DNA of 28,948 bases from CAZKHG01 sp964552655 (GCA_964552655.1 CAZKHG010000044.1:1-28948), one strand, 5' to 3'. Shown: positions 1 through 7,990, counted from the stretch's first letter. Notes: generated from the letters alone by a model not told the origin. Program-made: numbers and translations.

Positions 1-21
1 TTTAGAATTCTAAATTCAGAA

Positions 22-1227
22 TTACAAACCCTCTAGCCTGGGATTGGCCTTATAACTTCTACCCACTTTGGCTAATGGTTTGCCTTCAACCTCTACTATA
101 TCTGCAGTAAAATCGTAGCTGCCCTGAACCAGGTAACTTCCCACACCATAGGCATCAACAGGAACGCTAAGTTTTTCAAACTCGGTGATTTTTTCCGGGT
201 TAAATCCACCCGAAACAACAATCTTAACATGATTGTAACCCTCTGAATCCAATGCGTTCCTAACCAGCTCAACCAATTTTGGGTTAACTCCGGTTGGCCT
301 AAAAGTCCCCATCGTCTCAAATAAACTTTTATCAACAATATTTTCAGATGTATCAAGCCTTACTCCCCAAAGCTTATCGCCCATGGCTCTGGCACACTCC
401 AGAGCTGTTTTAACGCAATCATTTTCAAAATCTACAAGGGCAATTAGCATAGCATCAGGATAGGTTTGGTTAAAAAGTTTTACAGCCCTAACGGTATCAC
501 CTCCAACAGACGCAATCAGTGCATGAGGAATTGTACCTGATGCACCTTTCCCCCACCATTCTCCCTGCGCATCGGTAGAAATTCCACTTGCCCCACCAAT
601 ATACGCTGCATACCCATCGCCACCCTGAACTGCCCAATGGTCGAAACGGGCAGGAAAATAAAGAACAGTTTTGCCCTTAGCCGCTTCTACCACCCTGCGA
701 ACGTTTGTGGCTATTTTTGTTCTACGGGTTAAAATCCCCAGGTATATGGTTTCCAGGTGTGAGAAAAGGCTGGCATCGCCACGGATATGCATTACCGATT
801 CGTATGGGGAAATCCGGTCGCCATCCCATAAAGCTTGAACGCGAATATCAGCAAATCCATCCACCCATAATTCGTCCAGCTCCTGAGAAAGCCTCATTTT
901 TTCCTCGGTTAGCTGGAGATATTTGGCTTTATCTAACAGGAAATAGGTTCTTGATTGTTTTTTCAGCTCAATGAGCTTATCGAAAAGTGTGTATGCTTTT
1001 TGATAATCGGAATAGCGACCGCTGGCCACTTTCAAAACAGATATTGCCTCATCTATCCCACAGAGAACAGCATCCTTTTTTTGGAAAACCTGCATGGTAA
1101 CATCTGGATGAAGGTTATTTCTTTCCAGCACCAGTTTCTGACGCCAAAAATATATGTCGCTCCGGTATCCCCGGCGGAATTCCTGAACAGGTAAATCAAA
1201 TACACTGGTATCAAGACGTGTTCTCAT
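22..1227 (-). CDS. pncB: Nicotinate phosphoribosyltransferase
   Basis: This 401-residue cytoplasmic enzyme should join nicotinate to PRPP to give nicotinate mononucleotide, the entry step of NAD salvage. The family is recognised from conserved phosphoribosyltransferase blocks: GTIPHAL (231-237), ALVDFEND (263-270), GVRLDTSE (288-295) and a later SGGFN block that lines the phosphate pocket. The C-terminus (DAYGVGSYL, then a strand-rich tail) is also typical. The length fits the short, archaeal-like form rather than the longer E. coli form. The ATG at 1227 places the usual FDLPVxEFRxGY N-terminal block about ten residues in. It is transcribed alone on the minus strand; no riboswitch is visible upstream. 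Nicotinamide phosphoribosyltransferase is a less likely alternative. Confidence 0.88.
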   Translation of the reverse strand: MRTRLDTSVFDLPVQEFRRGYRSDIYFWRQKLVLERNNLHPDVTMQVFQKKDAVLCGIDEAISVLKVASGRYSDYQKAYTLFDKLIELKKQSRTYFLLDKAKYLQLTEEKMRLSQELDELWVDGFADIRVQALWDGDRISPYESVMHIRGDASLFSHLETIYLGILTRRTKIATNVRRVVEAAKGKTVLYFPARFDHWAVQGGDGYAAYIGGASGISTDAQGEWWGKGASGTIPHALIASVGGDTVRAVKLFNQTYPDAMLIALVDFENDCVKTALECARAMGDKLWGVRLDTSENIVDKSLFETMGTFRPTGVNPKLVELVRNALDSEGYNHVKIVVSGGFNPEKITEFEKLSVPVDAYGVGSYLVQGSYDFTADIVEVEGKPLAKVGRSYKANPRLEGL

Positions 1228-1311
1228 TGCTTGAGGTTTTGGGTAAATCTATGAAAAATCCAACTTTAGTTTTAATATAATTGTACAGAAGTTAAATGTA
1301 TGGTAATAACA

Positions 1312-1329
1312 ACAGGCCTTTTAGCCTGT
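1312..1329 (-). terminator. Weak hairpin after the DUF1573 gene
   Basis: A 6-bp G+C-containing stem (ACAGGC/GCCTGT) with a 6-base loop lies just past the DUF1573 stop codon at 1337. On the minus strand it is followed by a broken T-rich stretch (TGTTATT) instead of a clean T run, so termination is plausible but not certain. Confidence 0.35.
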
Positions 1330-1336
1330 ATAGCTG

Positions 1337-1756
1337 TTACAAAACAATTTCGTTTTTTTCCTTTGGTTTGTAAATTAAACCGGTGATTGGAACCTTAACA
1401 ATTTTTTGGTTTGATGAATTAGATTTTATTGTTACAGTTCGGCTGATAACCTGCGGCTTAGGTTCAATTCGGAATTCCACCTTGATAACTCCAGATTTTC
1501 CTGGTAATATTGGAGTCTTGGGCCAGTCTGTGATATTGGTTCCGCAACATCCTGTCACCTCGTTAAGGATTAGTGGCTGGGAGCCTGTATTTAAAACCGA
1601 TATTTCAACTTTACCATGATTTTGGGTTAATGCATTAAGGGGAATCTCTCCAAGTTTAACTGTATCAGGTTTTAATATAAGGTATGCACCTTTATTCTGA
1701 GCTACAAGTGCTAAAACAGGTATGGTCAGAAAAAGGATTAATACAAATCTTCTCAT
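1337..1756 (-). CDS. Secreted DUF1573-family protein
   Basis: A 139-residue protein with an N-terminal signal peptide (hydrophobic segment about residues 4-18, ending ALVAQ). The rest is one Ig-like beta-sandwich typical of DUF1573: the LGEIPLNA strand, an NTGSQPL turn, a Cys-Cys pair at 70-71 in the block where the family has conserved cysteines, and the LPGKSGVIKVEF strand. DUF1573 proteins are abundant in Bacteroidota, are exported, and have no established biochemical role. It is transcribed divergently from the HAD gene, and a perfect TANNTTTG element lies about 37 bases before its ATG. A structural or adhesive role in the periplasm is only inference. Confidence 0.8.
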   Translation of the reverse strand: MRRFVLILFLTIPVLALVAQNKGAYLILKPDTVKLGEIPLNALTQNHGKVEISVLNTGSQPLILNEVTGCCGTNITDWPKTPILPGKSGVIKVEFRIEPKPQVISRTVTIKSNSSNQKIVKVPITGLIYKPKEKNEIVL

Positions 1757-1792
1757 TTACTACAATTTTATTTATTAAAACAAAGATCACCT

Positions 1793-1800
1793 CAAAATTA
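1793..1800 (-). promoter_or_regulatory. -7 element for the DUF1573 gene
   Basis: On the minus strand this reads TAATTTTG, a perfect match to the Bacteroidota -7 consensus TANNTTTG. It predicts a 5' leader of about 30 bases. The matching -33 element is poor. Confidence 0.45.
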
Positions 1801-1834
1801 TAATAATATTCCCGAAAAGAATTTAAGATAATTA

Positions 1835-1842
1835 TAGTTTTG
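1835..1842 (+). promoter_or_regulatory. -7 element for the HAD phosphatase gene
   Basis: TAGTTTTG matches TANNTTTG exactly and lies 36 bases before the ATG at 1879. No good -33 element is seen. It lies back to back with the DUF1573 promoter, 34 bases apart. Confidence 0.45.
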
Positions 1843-1878
1843 TGCCTTGTTATGATTTTTTAACCAAAATGCATTAGA

Positions 1879-2529
1879 ATGTTAAGGGCGGCATTATTCG
1901 ATATGGACGGTGTTATTGTGGATAACCACCATTTTCATGTTCAGGCATGGAAGCTGTTTTGTGATAAATATAATATCAGTTTGACAGAAAATGATTTCAG
2001 GGCAAAATATTTTGGGAAAAACAATACTGACATTCTCTCCGGGTTATTGAACAGGAGTGTATCCCAAACGGAAGTTGATGAGCTGGGGGAAGAAAAGGAA
2101 GAGTTGTACAGGAAAGTGTATAAAGATCATGTTAAACCAGTTGAAGGACTGGTTGAGCTGCTAAAATCGCTTAAGGAAAACGGCGTTAAAATTGGGGTAG
2201 CCACCTCTGCTCCAGCCAGTAACCTTGATTTTGTTTTTGAAAACATTAAAATCAAAAACTATTTTAATGCAGTTGTTGATGCTCACCAAATTAAAAACGG
2301 CAAACCCAATCCCGAAATATATCTAAAAACCGCAGAAATACTGGATGTTTCACCTGCTGATTGTGTTGTTTTTGAGGATTCAGTTTCCGGGATCCAGTCT
2401 GGTCAAAGGGCAGGAATGAAAGTAATCTCACTAATAACAACCCACAGAATAGATGAACTTCCCAAAACGGAGCTGGCCATTAACAATTTTACAGAAATAA
2501 GTGTTGAGAAAATCAAGCTACTTTTTTAA
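1879..2529 (+). CDS. HAD-superfamily hydrolase, beta-phosphoglucomutase/phosphatase type
   Basis: A 216-residue cytoplasmic HAD protein of subfamily IA. Motif I is FDMDGVIVD with the nucleophile Asp8 and acid/base Asp10. Motif II is the Ser/Thr block ATSAPAS (Ser110). Motif III is Lys142 in KPNPEIY, and motif IV is the acidic pair Glu166-Asp167 in FEDSVSGI. The helical cap (about residues 18-85) between motifs I and II resembles that of beta-phosphoglucomutase and sugar-phosphate phosphatases. The lone gene gives no substrate clue; phosphoglucomutase and phosphatase activities cannot be separated from sequence alone. Confidence 0.85.
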   Translation: MLRAALFDMDGVIVDNHHFHVQAWKLFCDKYNISLTENDFRAKYFGKNNTDILSGLLNRSVSQTEVDELGEEKEELYRKVYKDHVKPVEGLVELLKSLKENGVKIGVATSAPASNLDFVFENIKIKNYFNAVVDAHQIKNGKPNPEIYLKTAEILDVSPADCVVFEDSVSGIQSGQRAGMKVISLITTHRIDELPKTELAINNFTEISVEKIKLLF

Positions 2530-2627
2530 TACTTTGAAAATGTTTTTTAAGAAAATAATGGGGTATTGGAGTTTCGAAGTATTCACACATAAAATCATGC
2601 CCCTGGCTTAACCTTAAATTCAATCTT

Positions 2628-3032
2628 TTACTTCTTTTTAGATTTTATTTTGCTCACATGCCTGAACCGAAAAGCAGACCAATCGTTATCTAAGGCTATC
2701 ATGCTAACGCCATCATATCCCTGTAATTTTAGAGCGTCCCACCCGGAATCACGTGAAATCTCACAATTAAATTTCTTTGATGTCTTTTTAGGGTAAGCCA
2801 CCCAAAAAACTGCGTCATCGCTTAATTTTGGGATTACATTTGCCCCAACCCATTCCACATCCTTAATGGTCTGTACAAAAGAAATCACAAAGTTATATTT
2901 TACCCCGGGAAAAGGTTGGCATTGAACATCTGCCATATCGGTAAATAATTTCTGAAAATCATAAAACTCAACCGGAATGCCAGTAGCCAGTACAGGGTTA
3001 TAATTTTTATATTTAAGTTTTTTTAAAATCAT
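2628..3032 (-). CDS. DUF3052-like hypothetical protein
   Basis: A 134-residue soluble protein. Its C-terminal half (FWVAYPKKTS, a charged SRDSGWD turn, then DNDWSAFRF) resembles the DUF3052 family of unknown function; this is recognition from memory. The frame opens further upstream to 3086, but I chose the ATG at 3032. The extra 18 residues do not look conserved, and a promoter-like element falls inside them. The C-terminus is lysine-rich (KIKSKKK). It is convergent with the HAD gene and divergent from the TPR-SpoIIE gene. No enzymatic residues can be named. Confidence 0.6.
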   Translation of the reverse strand: MILKKLKYKNYNPVLATGIPVEFYDFQKLFTDMADVQCQPFPGVKYNFVISFVQTIKDVEWVGANVIPKLSDDAVFWVAYPKKTSKKFNCEISRDSGWDALKLQGYDGVSMIALDNDWSAFRFRHVSKIKSKKK

Positions 3033-3061
3033 TTTGTCATTTTTCTGTTGTTGATCTGATA

Positions 3062-3069
3062 AAAATATA
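3062..3069 (-). promoter_or_regulatory. Candidate promoter for the DUF3052-like gene
   Basis: The minus strand reads TATATTTT (7 of 8 to TANNTTTG), with GTTG 16 bases upstream at 3086-3089. It supports starting the gene at 3032 rather than 3086. Confidence 0.35.
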
Positions 3070-3139
3070 CAATTTTTAACGACCACAACTAAATTTAATA
3101 GTTTTTAATAACCAATTCGCAAATCTGCGCTATTTTTTA

Positions 3140-3147
3140 TACTTTTA
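3140..3147 (+). promoter_or_regulatory. Candidate promoter for the first TPR-SpoIIE gene
   Basis: TACTTTTA (7 of 8 to TANNTTTG) is preceded by TTCG at 3116-3119 with a 20-base spacer. The predicted transcript would have a very short leader before the ATG at 3164. Confidence 0.35.
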
Positions 3148-3163
3148 AGATGAAAATAAAATT

Positions 3164-5386
3164 ATGCTTTTACATAAAACATCCATATACCTGACTGTTG
3201 CTGCCATTTTTCTTTTAGAAATTCATGCAAAATCAGAGAAAAAGGATAGCTTGATACAACTAGTTCAATCAGAAAAAAATGATTCTGCTAAAATTAAAAC
3301 CTACCTTGAATTAGCCCAGTTACTTTACAATGAGCCGAATGACACAGCTGCCTATTACTATTCCAAAGCAATTCTGCTTAGTAAAGAGGCCAACAGGTTA
3401 AAAAATGTTTCTGAATATTTAACCGAACTTGGTGGATACTACAGAGATAAGTATAATTACGACAAAGCCATTGATTTTTCTAACCAGGCAGTAGCCATTG
3501 CAATCCAGTTAAATGATTCAGCTTTAATAACAAACTCATACAGTGGCCTTGGCAATATCTATCTGCAAATGGAGTATTTCCAGAAAGCCCTGGAAAATCT
3601 AAACTACGCCTCACGATACTTGAATCCTGATAAAAACCCTAAAGAGGCAGGCCGTCTGCTGGGCCGTATAGGTAACCTTTACCTTTTAATGGGAAGCGAC
3701 TACGATAATGCTGAGAATTATTACCTTAAAGCCATTAAGTATTTTGAAAAAGCTAATCTTATTCAGGGCATTGTTGTTGCTACACAAAACTTAGGTATTA
3801 TTGAGAAAAGGCGAGGTAACTTTCAAAAAGCAATTGAATTTTACGAAAGCGCCCTGAAATCTTATGAGAAAATGAATAACCAGGTTGGTATTGCCCATTG
3901 TCTGGCAAATATTGGGAACATTCATTATGAAAAGGGAGAATACAATCAAGCTTTATACTACCAACAAAGCGCCATTAAGATTTATGAAAAAAACAGGCTG
4001 TATAATGATATAATCCTGAATTACTCAGAAATAGCCAGTTCGTACAACAAATTAAATAACCCCCGGAAAGCAATAGAAAATCTTAGAAAGGCTGAAGAAT
4101 ACAATAAACTGTATTCCACTGAAAATCATTCATTGTTACTTGTATATAAATCTTTTCGCGATGCTTACATCTTATTGGGCGATACCAGCAAAGCATATAA
4201 GTACCTAAGCCTTTATCAGGCCTTAAATGATACCCTGCTTGTGAAAGAATCACAAGCCAGAATTGATCTTCTTCAAACCCAGTTTAACGTTGCCCAAAAG
4301 GAAAAAGATATCAAGTTGTTAACTGCTGAAAAAGCTATAAACGAAGCCACAATCAAAAGAAAAAATGCCTTTCAGATTTTTTACCTGTTAATTATTGGGT
4401 TTTCACTGATTTCACTCACCACCCTTTACTTCTTACTTAGAATAAAGCAAAAGACCAACCAAGTTTTGCTGCTTAAAAACGCTGAAATCCTTCAGCAAAA
4501 AGAGGAAATTGAGTCGCAGCGCGATGAAATTGAGGCTCAAAGGGAGGAAATTGAATCCCAACGCGACGATCTGGAAGTTCAACGCAGCATAGCTATTAAG
4601 CAACGCGATGAGATAATGCGTCAGAAACAGCATATTACAGATAGCATAAGCTATGCAAAACATATTCAGACCGCTTTACTTCCCAATGATTCAGAGGTAA
4701 ATAAAGCCATAGGCAATGGATTTGTCTTTTTTAGCCCGCTTGACATTGTTAGTGGCGATTTTTACTGGGTCAGCAAAAAAGAAAATTCTTCAGTCATTGT
4801 TGTTGCAGATTGCACTGGCCATGGCGTACCGGGTGCATTTATGAGTGTTATGGGGATCAACTTTTTAACCAGTATTGTGGAGGAAAAAAATATAACCGAT
4901 CCAGGTAAAATATTGACTAATCTTAATGAAAATGTTATCGCTGCATTGAGCCACGCCGATGGGTGTATGCAGGATAAAGACGGAATGGATATCTCCTTGT
5001 GCCTGATCGATTCTGAAAACAAAATCATCAAATATGCCTGTGCCAGAAACCGGATTCTGGTTTGGAGAAAGGGTGAAATCATTCAGCTTGACGCCGATAA
5101 ATACTCCATTGGCAAATCGCCGTTTGTTGACAAAATGGTTTATTCCACCTTTTCATTCAGCATTGAAAAAGGAGATATGCTTTATCTCCTGACGGATGGG
5201 TATGTTGACCAGTTTGGTGGACCAAACAAAACCAAATTCCTCACAAGCCGGTTTAAAAGGTTATTAATGCAAATCGGATCATTGGAGCCACATCAGCAAA
5301 GGGAACTCCTTGAACAAAACATCTTAAACTGGATGGGCAATTCTTATCAAATTGACGATATGCTAATTGTTGGCATTAGAGTTTAA
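3164..5386 (+). CDS. TPR-sensor SpoIIE-type serine phosphatase (PP2C family)
   Basis: A 740-residue membrane signalling protein. An N-terminal hydrophobic segment (about 6-20) acts as signal peptide, and about seven TPR repeats (roughly 45-350) should lie in the periplasm. A transmembrane helix at about 402-427 is followed by a coiled coil (about 438-488) containing four near-identical 7-residue units. A SpoIIE/PP2C phosphatase domain then runs from about 490 to 740. The metal-binding acids are present: Asp532 in SGDFYW, Asp549 in ADCTGHG, Asp678 in TDGY and Asp731/732 near the end. Such proteins dephosphorylate serine or threonine on partner proteins, often anti-sigma antagonists. No STAS or anti-sigma partner is adjacent. 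A paralogue lies at 20471-22876. Confidence 0.88.
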   Translation: MLLHKTSIYLTVAAIFLLEIHAKSEKKDSLIQLVQSEKNDSAKIKTYLELAQLLYNEPNDTAAYYYSKAILLSKEANRLKNVSEYLTELGGYYRDKYNYDKAIDFSNQAVAIAIQLNDSALITNSYSGLGNIYLQMEYFQKALENLNYASRYLNPDKNPKEAGRLLGRIGNLYLLMGSDYDNAENYYLKAIKYFEKANLIQGIVVATQNLGIIEKRRGNFQKAIEFYESALKSYEKMNNQVGIAHCLANIGNIHYEKGEYNQALYYQQSAIKIYEKNRLYNDIILNYSEIASSYNKLNNPRKAIENLRKAEEYNKLYSTENHSLLLVYKSFRDAYILLGDTSKAYKYLSLYQALNDTLLVKESQARIDLLQTQFNVAQKEKDIKLLTAEKAINEATIKRKNAFQIFYLLIIGFSLISLTTLYFLLRIKQKTNQVLLLKNAEILQQKEEIESQRDEIEAQREEIESQRDDLEVQRSIAIKQRDEIMRQKQHITDSISYAKHIQTALLPNDSEVNKAIGNGFVFFSPLDIVSGDFYWVSKKENSSVIVVADCTGHGVPGAFMSVMGINFLTSIVEEKNITDPGKILTNLNENVIAALSHADGCMQDKDGMDISLCLIDSENKIIKYACARNRILVWRKGEIIQLDADKYSIGKSPFVDKMVYSTFSFSIEKGDMLYLLTDGYVDQFGGPNKTKFLTSRFKRLLMQIGSLEPHQQRELLEQNILNWMGNSYQIDDMLIVGIRV
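4502..4585 (+). repeat. 21-bp tandem repeat encoding coiled-coil heptads
   Basis: Four consecutive 21-base units inside the TPR-SpoIIE gene encode heptads of the pattern (D/E)(E/D)(I/L)ExQR at residues 447-474. The units lie just after the membrane helix, where a signalling helix would carry movement to the phosphatase domain. Confidence 0.75.
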
Positions 5387-5413
5387 AAAGATGAGATTTG
5401 AGTTGCCATAAAA

Positions 5414-5434
5414 CAGTTATCTGTTATCTGTTGT
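5414..5434 (+). repeat. Heptamer tandem repeat, left edge of the gap
   Basis: Three 7-base units (CAGTTAT, CTGTTAT, CTGTTGT) run directly into the unknown bases. The same units reappear beyond the gap, so the array probably spans it. Confidence 0.8.
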
Positions 5435-5534
5435 NNNNNNNNNNNNNNNNNNNNNNNNNNNNNNNNNNNNNNNNNNNNNNNNNNNNNNNNNNNNNNNNNN
5501 NNNNNNNNNNNNNNNNNNNNNNNNNNNNNNNNNN
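5435..5534. other. Assembly gap of 100 N
   Basis: Exactly 100 unknown bases, the usual placeholder for a scaffold join of undetermined length. Both edges lie in the same heptamer repeat, which probably caused the break. Confidence 0.95.
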
Positions 5535-5554
5535 TGTTATCTGTTGTCTGTTTT
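5535..5554 (+). repeat. Heptamer tandem repeat, right edge of the gap
   Basis: A clipped unit TGTTAT, then CTGTTGT and the degenerate CTGTTTT, continue the array seen on the left side of the gap. Confidence 0.75.
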
Positions 5555-5570
5555 GATTGATTGGAAATCG

Positions 5571-5605
5571 ATCATTGTCAAAACAATTTATACAATGATT
5601 TTTTT
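5571..5605 (+). terminator. Rho-independent terminator after the first TPR-SpoIIE gene
   Basis: An 8-bp perfect stem (ATCATTGT at 5571-5578 with ACAATGAT at 5592-5599) with a 13-base loop is followed by seven T. It points along the plus strand and should end transcripts from the upstream phosphatase gene or from anything hidden in the gap. Confidence 0.55.
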
Positions 5606-5705
5606 CTTAACGCCTATATGTTGACTTTTGAACCTTTTTGCCTGAACGATAAAATCAAATCATTATTCTAAAACATAATATTGTATCCTACTAATTATCA
5701 TTAAC

Positions 5706-5737
5706 ATTGCATTAATCCTAAATGTTTTTTATCATTG
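5706..5737 (+). promoter_or_regulatory. Candidate promoter of the ECF sigma operon
   Basis: ATTG at 5706-5709, a 20-base spacer and TATCATTG at 5730-5737 (7 of 8 to TANNTTTG) lie about 45 bases before the sigma gene ATG. The fit to the housekeeping consensus suggests at least basal expression by the main sigma factor. Autoregulation by the ECF factor cannot be judged. Confidence 0.4.
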
Positions 5738-5782
5738 TGTGCAGCAAAAAGCAATGACTGGTAGTCTATAAAGCAGAATTAC

Positions 5783-6361
5783 ATGACCGAAGAGAGTGGA
5801 AAATATAAAAACATTCATCAGCAGGTAATTGATAAATGCAGGAATGGCGACAGTAAAGCCCAGTTTGAGCTGTACCGGTTGTACTACAAAGCGATGTTCA
5901 ACACCTGCCTGAGAATAGTTGGAGATCCACTGGAAGCCGAAGATGTAATGCAGGAATCGTTCTTTAAAGCATTTGATAAATTAAACACATACAGGAATGA
6001 GGTTAGCTTTGGCGCATGGCTGAAAAGAATTGTGGTTAACTCATCCATAGATGCCCTTAAAAAACGCAGGGTGACATTTTCTCCCATTGAAACTGCGTAT
6101 AGTTTAAAGGAGGAAGAGCTAAATGCCGATCTTGACATTGATTCTGTTGACCTGATTAAATCGGCAATTGAAAAACTACCCGAAGGGTATAAAACAGTTA
6201 TCAACCTGCATCTGATTGAAGAGTACAACCACAATGAAATTGCTGAGATGCTTGGGATAAGTGAATCAACATCAAGGTCGCAACTGGCCAGAGCCAAGCA
6301 AAAACTGATTGAAATTATAACAAGAAGTTACCCAAATACAAATACAAATGGAAAAACTTGA
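5783..6361 (+). CDS. ECF-subfamily RNA polymerase sigma factor
   Basis: A 192-residue sigma-70 family factor with only regions 2 and 4. Region 2 (about 25-95) carries the EAEDVMQESFFKAF core-binding helix and the FGAWLKRIVVNSSIDALKKR block that recognises the -10 element. Region 4 (about 130-185) is a helix-turn-helix: LPEGYKTVINLHLIE, then HNEIAEMLGISESTSRSQLARAK. The final 14 bases overlap the next gene, a putative membrane anti-sigma factor, as expected of a sigma/anti-sigma pair with coupled translation. It should drive a small regulon in response to an envelope signal; the third gene is a likely member. Confidence 0.9.
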   Translation: MTEESGKYKNIHQQVIDKCRNGDSKAQFELYRLYYKAMFNTCLRIVGDPLEAEDVMQESFFKAFDKLNTYRNEVSFGAWLKRIVVNSSIDALKKRRVTFSPIETAYSLKEEELNADLDIDSVDLIKSAIEKLPEGYKTVINLHLIEEYNHNEIAEMLGISESTSRSQLARAKQKLIEIITRSYPNTNTNGKT

Positions 6362-6881
6362 GAAGTTTATCCGGACTAACAGAAGTTCTTTCGATGGCGA
6401 GGAACCAATACCCGGCCACTTCGAAAGATTTAGGCAGAAGCTGGAGGCGCGGCAACCTGAAAAGAAAGTCAACCTTTACATGGTGGCTGCTGCTGCGGCA
6501 ATTATCGGGTTGATCTTAACCGGAACACTGGGTATTCTTTACAACAATGCATCGATTCTGAACCTGAACAATAATGAGCTGACCTTAGGAGCAGTTTCAG
6601 GTGAATATGCAGAAATGGAAAACTATTACATCAATCAGATCAACCGAAAGAGTGATTTGATAAATCAGCTCTCAAAAAACTCAACCCAAGGGGTTGATTT
6701 GGAGACTAAAAGCGTTCTTAACGATCTTGATAAAAGTTTCTACATGCTTAAAATGGATTTACAAAAGAGCCCCAAACAGGAACGAATTGTAAATGCCATG
6801 ATAGAGCATTACCAGATGAAAATGGATATGCTGGATCAGATCATCGATACTTTAACCAGGGTAAATCAAAATAGAAAATAG
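6348..6881 (+). CDS. Putative membrane-anchored anti-sigma factor
   Basis: A 177-residue single-pass membrane protein. The short N-terminal part (1-41) holds a PGHFERFRQKLE helix of the kind seen in Bacteroidota anti-sigma-like proteins. One transmembrane helix follows at about 42-65. A charged, helical outer part (about 75-177) is rich in Met, Gln, Asn and Lys and likely forms a coiled coil. It starts inside the end of the sigma gene (ATG at 6348, 14-base overlap). No zinc-binding ZAS motif (HxxxCxxC) is present, so the assignment rests on position and topology. By inference it holds the sigma factor at the membrane until the outer domain senses a signal. Confidence 0.7.
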   Translation: MEKLEKFIRTNRSSFDGEEPIPGHFERFRQKLEARQPEKKVNLYMVAAAAAIIGLILTGTLGILYNNASILNLNNNELTLGAVSGEYAEMENYYINQINRKSDLINQLSKNSTQGVDLETKSVLNDLDKSFYMLKMDLQKSPKQERIVNAMIEHYQMKMDMLDQIIDTLTRVNQNRK

Positions 6882-6910
6882 GGAATACACATTTGAATAA
6901 ACTAAAGAAT

Positions 6911-7990
6911 ATGAAAACAATAAAATTAAAACCGGTACTTTTACTCATCCTTACCAGCTTGGTTCTCACTGTTTATGCAGGCGATGAGAAAGTAACCAAA
7001 ACCTATTCAAAAGAGTTCGGGCTAAATTCCGGCTCGAACATCAACATTGAAAATCGTTTTGGACAAGTAAATATCGAAAACTGGGATAATAACAGCGTGT
7101 CTTTTACCATTGTGGTTAAGGTAGAACACCCCAATCGCGAAAAAGCTGAAAAAATTCTGAATGCGATAGATATTGAGTTCTCTCAGGATGGCGATGATAT
7201 ATCGGCAATTACAAGAATTGACGACAACATGATGAAGAGCTGGAACAGCCATATCTTCGATAACTCGTCAAAAGAGTTCAGCATTGATTGGGAGGTTAAA
7301 ATGCCAAGGCAAACCAATCTCAAAATATACAATAAATATGGCGATATTTTTATTAATGAGTTGACAGGGAAAACCGATATAGAACTTAAATATGGAAACC
7401 TGAAAGCCAACAAGATTTTACGCGATAACTCCGATCCTTTAAGTACCCTTCAACTTGCCTACGGCAATGCATCTATTGAAGAGGTGAACTGGTTTAAATT
7501 TGATGTTAAATATAGTAAAATAAGCATTGTTAAAGCAAAAGCGGTTGTTGCCTTGAGTAAATATTCTAAGGTTAGCATTGATTTAGTAAGCTCAGTTGTT
7601 ACTGAAACCAAATACGATACTTACGTAATTGGGAAAGTGGCCAACTTTGTTGGCGAAGGTGGTTATACCAATTTCAAAATCACAGAGCTCACCAAAAAAC
7701 TTGATTTAACCAGTAAATATGGCGATGTGAATATTGAAAGTATTCCATCAACTTTCGAAAGCATCAGGTTTTCTGCCGGTTATGCAAGTATCTACGCTGG
7801 GATTGACCAATCTGCATCTTACAATCTCGATGCAAATATTAACTATGGCAGCATTAAATACGCCAGTCCAGCAAAGGTAAACAGAATTGAAACCCCTACA
7901 CACATTGAGGTTAACGGTTTGGTTGGTGCTAACCCAAATACAAAATCGAAGATCAACCTAAATATCAAGTACGGGAGCGCTAAATTCTGA
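6911..7990 (+). CDS. Secreted DUF4097-like beta-repeat protein (putative adhesin)
   Basis: A 359-residue exported protein with a signal peptide at about 1-24 (ending VYAGDE). After residue 30 it consists of short repeated strands marked by KYG(D/N/S), such as NKYGDIFI, LKYGNLKA, SKYGDVNI, INYGSIKY and a final IKYGSAKF. This is the right-handed beta-repeat pattern of DUF4097 'putative adhesin' proteins. An in-frame TTG lies 18 bases earlier, but the ATG at 6911 puts the signal peptide at the N-terminus. It lies 29 bases after the anti-sigma gene and closes the ECF operon. It is probably an envelope target, or possibly the sensed partner. Function is unknown. Confidence 0.75.
   Translation: MKTIKLKPVLLLILTSLVLTVYAGDEKVTKTYSKEFGLNSGSNINIENRFGQVNIENWDNNSVSFTIVVKVEHPNREKAEKILNAIDIEFSQDGDDISAITRIDDNMMKSWNSHIFDNSSKEFSIDWEVKMPRQTNLKIYNKYGDIFINELTGKTDIELKYGNLKANKILRDNSDPLSTLQLAYGNASIEEVNWFKFDVKYSKISIVKAKAVVALSKYSKVSIDLVSSVVTETKYDTYVIGKVANFVGEGGYTNFKITELTKKLDLTSKYGDVNIESIPSTFESIRFSAGYASIYAGIDQSASYNLDANINYGSIKYASPAKVNRIETPTHIEVNGLVGANPNTKSKINLNIKYGSAKF

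Larger units (their letters stand above)
5387..5782 (+). other. Non-coding stretch between the TPR-SpoIIE gene and the ECF operon
   Basis: This is the only gene-free stretch longer than 300 bases. In order it holds a heptamer repeat, a 100-N gap, the other edge of the same repeat, a terminator hairpin with a T run, and a candidate promoter for the ECF operon. No open frame of useful length or RNA gene is seen in the readable part; what the gap hides is unknown. Confidence 0.7.

Noticed and set aside
1..14. Perfect 14-base palindrome at the window edge (TTTAGAATTCTAAA).
   Set aside because: It is too A+T-rich and lies at the edge, so a terminator or operator cannot be judged; no second copy was noticed.
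4762..5082. Open antisense frame inside the first phosphatase domain.
   Set aside because: It lacks conserved features and lies wholly within a well-supported gene on the other strand; several similar antisense frames (for example 5884-6297) were dropped for the same reason.
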